Positions 1 through 64,000 of a DNA stretch of 64,000 nucleotides are shown piece after piece. The translations under genes and the position numbers were made by a program. Location of the stretch: NCBI GenBank assembly GCA_012861695.1, contig JAAOOA010000066.1, forward strand, positions 2,072,419 through 2,136,418, written 5' to 3'. Source of the DNA: Trematomus loennbergii. Taxonomy: Eukaryota > Chordata > Actinopteri > Perciformes > Nototheniidae. The notes under the pieces are model-generated. The model was not told the origin of the DNA and did not search any database. It worked only from the letters and a program-made list of their open reading frames with translations. The stretch's first letter is position 1; each line of letters begins with the position of its first letter.

Positions 1-208
1 CATTCAATTCAGCATTTCATATAAAGACTTGCTATCAAAATATATTCCTTTACAAAATATGTCAAAGCATTCATCTAAAATAGAAAGATTTTTAACAGGA
101 AGCATTGGAGGACAAGGACATTGGGGAAAGGGAAACCTAAGCTTTGACAAGTACACAAGTAAGGTTTGAAATCAAGAAAGATCAAACTAATCACTATAAA
201 CAGATATC

Positions 209-247
<39 letters not shown>

Positions 248-1007
248 ACATTTTTCCTGGCGCTTATATTATATGAATGCAGAATATGTATATTTAGTAT
301 GGGAAGCATTCATGTTTTCATGACAAGAAAACCCATTTAAGCAGGCTTTAGCATGTAATTAGCCCGTTTAATGAGCAAAACATTGGTCAAAATGCAACCC
401 TGGAACTCATTGGCTATAGCATGACGTTACATTGACTTTTTAATGCAGATATCTGCATATAACAAATTCTGTGGCTAAATGATATGTAATGTAATGTGTC
501 TCTCAACACCAACTAAATGCTTGCTTCTCAAATTGCTAATCGGACTGTTACAGTGACCAGCACAGAGAAGAGGAAGTCTTTGCCTGGATATTATCGGAGC
601 CCAAGAAAGATTGAACCCCTGCCCCCGGAGGCTGTATTTCCGTCAGAAAGAAATTGCCATAAGAGCAATCAGCCACTGTCAACACTAAATATTGCGAAAG
701 ATGTGATTGAGTTACAGGGTGAAATGTGTTTGGACTAAATGAAAAGTGATTGCATCCATGTGATTCCAGTTGTTTACATTCTTTCCAAGCAGGTGGTATA
801 TAACACTGTACATGCCTAACTTTGGCTCAGTAACCTTCTTTGGCAACAAGCTAGCATGACATGGTTGTTACTATTGGATCCCTTTAGTTAATATACCAGT
901 GTCTTTACCTACGCTTGAAAACAGGCCTGCTCAAGCCTCTGAAAGCTGGAATGAACTTCCATCTTAATCAAGTAGCTCACTCTCCTGCTGGATTTACAAT
1001 TCCTTAC
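1..1007. other. left edge, no exon recognised
   Basis: This should be ccdc88c intron 27 or beyond. It holds an AAT microsatellite at 217-244. No further ccdc88c exon with the required phase (1) was found. Confidence 0.5.
217..244. repeat. (AAT)n microsatellite
   Basis: About nine AAT units in the intron. Confidence 0.9.
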
Positions 1008-49044
<48,037 letters not shown>

Positions 49045-49740
49045 GTTGTTCCAAAGGCTTTTCACTCCGTTAATTAATCAGTAAATATTCATAAATCCAG
49101 CGGCCATCAGTCGGTCTCAGCAGAAGGCTCGCGGTAGAACAAAGCCCCCGCGAGGCATCGATTCCCCCCTGCACGAGCTCCCTCTCTCACCACTATTGTC
49201 TCGCGCTGTCCTGTTTCCCAAAACACTGGGTTTAAAATGAAATACGTTGAATTTGAATCCAAACTGTTTGAAATGCTTCCATATGCACACCGGAGTCAGT
49301 TCCGTTAGTTCGGCGGGTAAAGATCCAGTTTATTTTCCGGTTGAAGGTGTAACACTTGATCCAAACTTCTCGGGACAGTAGTTCGCGTTGCCAAGGATAC
49401 ACGACTCGGAACGTAAATCGACAAAAACGGCCGTGAAATAAGTTAAGAAAAGTAAAGAAAGTGGAGAAAACTGAAATACACGATAGATAAACATAAAACG
49501 TTAAAATAGTTATTTCCGTTGTTTGCTACATCTCCACCACGTCCCTCTATCGCTCTATACCTCCTTTCTCTCCATCAACCTGACCGTGCGACAAAAGGAA
49601 CGAAAGGCATGAATGACAACACTATAGACCAATCCGCTGCTGCAAAAGTGTAGTCCCCGCCCCTATTTGATAAATCAGCCAATTACTGTGCAGTTTCATT
49701 TTTTATTCTCAGTCTTACGTCACCGCCTTCTGTCGCGAGC
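49045..49740 (-). promoter_or_regulatory. ccdc88c: putative ccdc88c 5' UTR and promoter
   Basis: The sequence upstream of the ATG is richer in CpG than the surrounding introns. It holds CCAAT motifs near 49629 and 49679 and a CRE-like TTACGTCA at 49715-49722. No TATA box or start site can be fixed from sequence alone. Confidence 0.4.
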
Positions 49741-50102
49741 CAAAGAGCACAGAAGTAATACGATAATTAACATCTTGAAGAAGATCCTGAAATAGAAAAC
49801 TTTTGTTTTGGTACCCTGAAATTAGTGGACTATTTTACATAAGTAATATATTGAGCTACACTGGTTTTGCTATAATGAAAGCACTAGTAATAAGATTGAC
49901 TATTTTTTCTTTGTTCCCTAAATGTTATCCTTTGGTTAAAAGGAATAGAGGACTCAGAATTAAGACATCATATTTTGGAGATGTTTTAGCCTGTGCACAA
50001 AATAAGATTATAAGTGATTGAGGATCAGAGTGAAATTACAATGCAGAAAGAAAGAGGTGGCATCTGTGTAATATAAATATTAAAAGCGAGTTTATACAAA
50101 GT

Positions 50103-50400
50103 TAACTTCAAGGGGGCCTATTATGCTTTTGGGGGGTTTCCCTCTCTTGGGAAAAGGCTAAAATCCCTGTTTCCCTCCAGAGGGAGTTTCTCTACCCCAC
50201 ACTCCTTTGCTTACTTTAGTAACATAGTGACATCATAATGTAACTCTCGCGCTTTTATTGGTTAGTCTCCTACAAATTGTACATGATAAACTAAGGGGCG
50301 GGACATCTCTAAGCAGTTGACCAATCGGAGCAGACTGGGAAGGGATTAATATAATGAAAATAAAATGAAGGATTATTGTAGGACCACTTCCAGGTCTTTT
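50103..50400. mobile_element. partial copy of the TTAA-type MITE
   Basis: TTAACTTCAAGGGGGCCTAT, then the family motifs TAGTGACATCATAATGTAAC and ACCAATCGGAGCAGACTGGG. In the intergenic region upstream of ccdc88c. Confidence 0.5.
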
Positions 50401-51491
50401 AGCCTTAGGGGACTTCCCTTAGAGCAAAATGTAAAGTATAGTCACTGACAACAATTGATTTCTATGTGATAAATGTAATTTCTATAAAGTCTTTAACTTT
50501 TATAAAGCAACCAAAAGCTAAACATTTAAACGTGATCCTCTTGCCATTGTAGTTTACAGAGAGAATAATTGACTGTGTAAGTGGAGTAAGATGCTTTTGC
50601 TGCTGATCTCAGTGCAGTCAGCAGTACCTGTGAAGGAAAGAAGGGTGTATCAGGGTGAGGCTAAAGGGAAAATCAGCCAGTCATTGATTTGGCATGATCA
50701 GACAGGAAAGAAGCAGTTTAGCAACTTCCTGTTCAGAACCAGACCAAACATGCAGCAAACACACATGTTGCTAAATCAAAGGAGCAGCTATATTTGGACT
50801 AAAGTAAAAAGTGAAGTGGTAGATCTGAGAAAGTAAACTGAAGCATGGCACATGGCAACAATAACCTGCAGAACAGCGCCGCCGTGTGGCTCTCTCACGT
50901 TACTACAAAGCATAGAAGGAAATCATCCTCAGTAACACAGAGGATTAGGGGCATATTTGAAACAATGTTAAAATCGAGGAAAACGTTTTTAATAGTTTTT
51001 GTGCTCAGAATTCAGAGAATACAATATTTCTGACTTTTCTGAAAATCTCTGAATTGTGAGAGAAAAGTTAGATTTCTGACTTTAATCTCAGAATTCTGAT
51101 CTAAATCTCATAAAATAAAATCACTTTTGGTCAGATGTCAACATTCTTTAGCCCTAATCCTCTTCCACAGACTCATTTATGGTGTAATGTTTCAACTGAA
51201 TGGTACGGGACAGCTCTATTCAACTCCACTCGCTGTGTGTTGGTGTTCTATTAGGAACAATTGTGGATAGTACCGAGTAACTGGTACTTATGTTTTAGTA
51301 CCACGTAAAAGAGTGCTACTGTGGAATAATATGCAGTAAATGTAGACAGAGCTACCGGTTGTTTTACAGTGATGAAATGTAAATGTAATACAGCTGATAA
51401 GAAATGACATTACATGTTATTTACTTGACATGTGCACATTGTACTATATTACACGTACATTACAATATACATTACAGTGGTGAATAAGTAT

Positions 51492-51842
51492 TTAAAGAGG
51501 ACGTATTCAGCTCATTTTCAGGTATTAGTATTTAGTGTCTCTACTGTGACATGTTTCCATGATTTAATGTTCAAAAAGCTCTTTATTTTTCTAATACTGC
51601 CTCTTGTCACCCTCTGTCTGAAACCAGAGCCCAGTCTGCTCTGATTGGTTAGACTGTTGTGATTGGTCAACTACTTAGAGATATCCCGCCTGTTAGCCTA
51701 TCATGTACAATTTCTAGGAGTACTTGCCAATAGAAGTGCGAGTGTTACATTGTGATGTCACTACGTTACAGATGTAAGAAAATAATTCAATGGAGGCATG
51801 TCAGGCTGGAGGGTTGGGGAGTGTGGGAGAGAAACTTTAAGG
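51492..51842. mobile_element. copy of the TTAA-type MITE
   Basis: TTAAAGAGGACGTATTCAGC with body CAGAGCCCAGTCTGCTCTGA and ATTGTGATGTCACTA, close to 32860. It sits just downstream of the candidate pals1 polyadenylation signal. Confidence 0.55.
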
Positions 51843-51901
51843 GAAAAAAGTATAATTTTAAACAAAAAACACAAGGAGAGTCATTTTTCATCAATCATCT
51901 A

Positions 51902-51911
51902 TTTATTTATT
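51902..51911 (-). promoter_or_regulatory. candidate distal polyadenylation signal of pals1
   Basis: Two overlapping AATAAA hexamers on the minus strand. A similar pair at 53108-53117 is the proximal alternative. The assignment rests only on motif and position. Confidence 0.4.
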
Positions 51912-53319
51912 CATTGTGAATATTCATACAGATTTAATCAGAAGGGATTTCTGATAACAGGAAGTGGTGTCCATTAACTTTACATTCAATACAGTGAAGC
52001 CCCGCCCCCTCTTCCTCCTTAACGAATGGCAAAAGGTGGAACCTGCGATCCTATTGGTGCATTCTGGACTTCATAAACCTATCTTCAATATAACAATATA
52101 TAAATGCTCTACCCAGTGATAACAGTGATACTTTGTCAGGCCATCATATTTGAGACACACATTCGTTCACACGCACACACAAAATATAGAATAAATTCAG
52201 CATCATGTGCCAGCTAAAGACTAAAACGTTCACGGTTTCTTTACCCAGCAGCTCAGGGTCAGAGGTCATCTCTACTTAATGTGATCAGACGGGACAGTCA
52301 GTCAGAAACAGGTGAAAGAGAAAATATCAAGTGCCGTGTCCTTTATCTCAGTGTTCATTGGAAATCGTGAAGAGCCGTCTGTTCAACAGTCAGTCAGTCA
52401 GAGGAGTCAATACACTGCTTCATACAGAGTGTGTGTGAGTGTGTGTTCTTCATAGCAGTGAATGCCTTGGCTCAGTGATTTCAATTAGTGTCACATTTAT
52501 TCCTCACCAGGGGCCTCATTTATTTGACCTTAATAAGAAGATTGATTTGATTTTAATTTCATATATTCTAAGCACTGCAAAAAGTTTAAATACGTGGACT
52601 GTTATAGTTTAAATATGTTAAATTCTTATGGTTGAAATGGTCACAAGACAAAATAATGCAACTTTGATGAGGCCCCACATTCCTCTCTTAAAATAAAACA
52701 AGAAGAAAGGATTCTCCAGGTCCATGTTTTGGTCTCACTACAGTGTGATGATTAGAAGATGAGTGTGTGCATGTCGCTGCTGAACATAAACATGAGGGAG
52801 CAGTCAGGCACCAACAGAGACCCCAGTGAGGGTCTCTCCCTTTAAGGACAGTGAATACACATAAGGTTTATATAGCATAAAGTATTATCATCAGTGCCTG
52901 GTTAATACATTCTACAGGATGTGTGCTATTTAGCGTCATTAGAGTCAATGCGAAGACAAACTCTAATCTGAGATTTAGATTTTTTAAAAGTCATTATGTT
53001 ATGAGATTAAAGTTGAAATTGATAATAATATAATATATGTATGTAATGTAAAATCCTAACATTTTAAATCCTTACATATATTGATAGAAAGCTTAAAGTA
53101 GTTCTCATTTATTTATTTTTTTGGCAATACGGTATAACCAGATTTGAACAGAACATTTTCAGAAGTAAGTATTCTGATATAAAAGCTTATCAAAAAAAAA
53201 ATGCTAGAAATAAGGCAATATAATGAAGTCGTAGATTTACAAGAAATATTCCAGATATTAGCTTTTATGTGTGTAATGAGGAGATTTAGAACTGAGGCTA
53301 TAACGTTTTTGCATCTTTG

Positions 53320-53840
53320 TAGGAAGCGCACTGGTTCCCATGACAAAAAGCAATGGGATTTTTTAAATTTGATTTCTGAAACTTGCAGAGAGTAAGATCT
53401 GTGGCAGTCACACGTTTAGGATACTTACACTTTTAGTTCAGCTGGATAATCTCCACATTTTAACACCACTTTTATAATGTTTTACACGTAAATGCAATCT
53501 TCAGAACTCAAAAGCTAACGCTACGCTATAAAACCACATCACGGTCACATGACTTCAACACATCAACACCGCTAAGCTAAAGGCAGCTAATGTTGGGTGT
53601 GATGACGTTTAGTCGTCTCATTTAGACACTTGTTAGTAACCGCCGTTTTTAAATTGAGTGTTTACTGAGGTATTTTATGTCGTAGGACAAAACGTGAAAA
53701 TATATTCAGCTCGTGGTAACCACAGACCTTAAATCAGACATCTATCCAAAACATGTTCAAAAAGCTTTGAGATGAGTCAAGAAGAAGTACTAAAATGATA
53801 ACTCATTTCCAGGTTTTAGGACTCTCCACCACTCTATAGG
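53320..53840. mobile_element. dispersed inverted-repeat element, copy 7
   Basis: Ends AGGTTTTAGGACTCTCCACC then ACTCTATAGG. The body is shared with copies 3 and 5. It lies within the probable pals1 3' UTR or just beyond the proximal poly(A) signal. Confidence 0.6.
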
Positions 53841-53989
53841 TTTCACTGATATGTTTTCTCATAACATTGAAACTCTCAAAATCTCAGATTAGTTTCCCTT
53901 AACAGCGGCCATGACACTATGTAACTCCCACACAGCGTTTAAGGTTCCAGTTTGTTGAATGTATCAAAGTGTACTCCATTGTCACTTTA

Positions 53990-53994
<5 letters not shown>

Positions 53995-54028
<34 letters not shown>

Positions 54029-54051
54029 GTGTGTGTGTGTGTGTGTGTGTG
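53995..54051. repeat. (GT)n tract directly after the pals1 stop
   Basis: On the coding strand it reads as a CA tract beginning a few bases after TGA, so the 3' UTR opens with it. Confidence 0.93.
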
Positions 54052-54055
54052 TTTC

Positions 54056-63789
<9,734 letters not shown>

Positions 63790-64000
63790 CTGCACACACA
63801 CAAACATTAGTAGTCATAGTATAACAGGATTTTTCCGAAAACAGTTGTGTGCATGTTTCTTATGTTGTGTGTCTGTGTGGTTGTGTGTGTTAACCTGGGT
63901 GGGTTTGTGTGTGTGCGTGTGTGTGGTTATGTGTGTGTGTGTATATGTGTGCGCGTGCGTGCGTGTGTACCTGGTTGTGCATGTGGTTGTGTGAGATGGT

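Larger units (their letters stand above)
51895..54055 (-). other. pals1: probable pals1 3' UTR
   Basis: Downstream of the pals1 stop on the minus strand there is no further coding homology. Two overlapping pairs of AATAAA signals (minus strand) lie at 53108-53117 and 51902-51911, giving a UTR of about 0.9 or 2.1 kb. A dispersed inverted-repeat element occupies 53320-53840. Which signal is used is unknown. Confidence 0.5.

Noticed and set aside
517..738. 73-codon plus-strand frame with SLPGYYRSPRKIEPLPPEAV
   Set aside because: It looks faintly protein-like, but has no recognised homology, no clear splice sites and no partner exons.

Overview
The window is vertebrate nuclear DNA, almost certainly from a ray-finned (teleost) fish. 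Genes are split into short exons with GT-AG introns. Introns carry CA/TG microsatellites of 300-390 bp and many short inverted-repeat transposons, with common fish SINE/LINE 3' tails. The species cannot be named from the sequence.

Both genes lie on the minus strand, head to tail, and both run off the window. From the right edge to 54056 lie the last 11 coding exons of pals1 (mpp5), a membrane-associated guanylate-kinase scaffold of the Crumbs polarity complex: end of the linker, PDZ, SH3, hinge and inactive guanylate-kinase domain, then the stop. From 49044 to 1008 lie 27 coding exons of a ccdc88c (Daple)-like gene: start codon, HOOK-type N-terminal domain, a very long coiled coil, and the basic start of the C-terminal tail. 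Roughly 1,535 codons are present. The remaining C-terminus, where the family carries its G-alpha-binding and PDZ-binding motifs, lies left of position 1. Exon phases agree at every junction once eight single-base indels are allowed for.

Those indels are the main oddity: seven missing bases and one extra base, seven in ccdc88c and one in pals1. Splice sites are intact and reading resumes in the expected frame, so uncorrected sequencing or assembly error is likelier than two dying genes.

Layout: 1-1007 no exon recognised; 1008-25291 ccdc88c exons 27 to 4; 25292-44447 a 19-kb intron packed with nested transposons and two giant CA tracts; 44448-49044 exons 3 to 1; 49045-51900 intergenic and promoter; 51900-54055 likely pals1 3' UTR; 54056-63789 pals1 exons. 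The introns of pals1 are nearly filled by transposons, and several of its splice junctions abut CA/TG tracts.

Pals1 is an apical polarity scaffold. Daple-family proteins link Dishevelled and G-protein signalling to the cytoskeleton. Both human genes are on chromosome 14, so the pair may reflect old linkage. I found no prokaryotic-type system, RNA gene, CRISPR array or convincing new gene.
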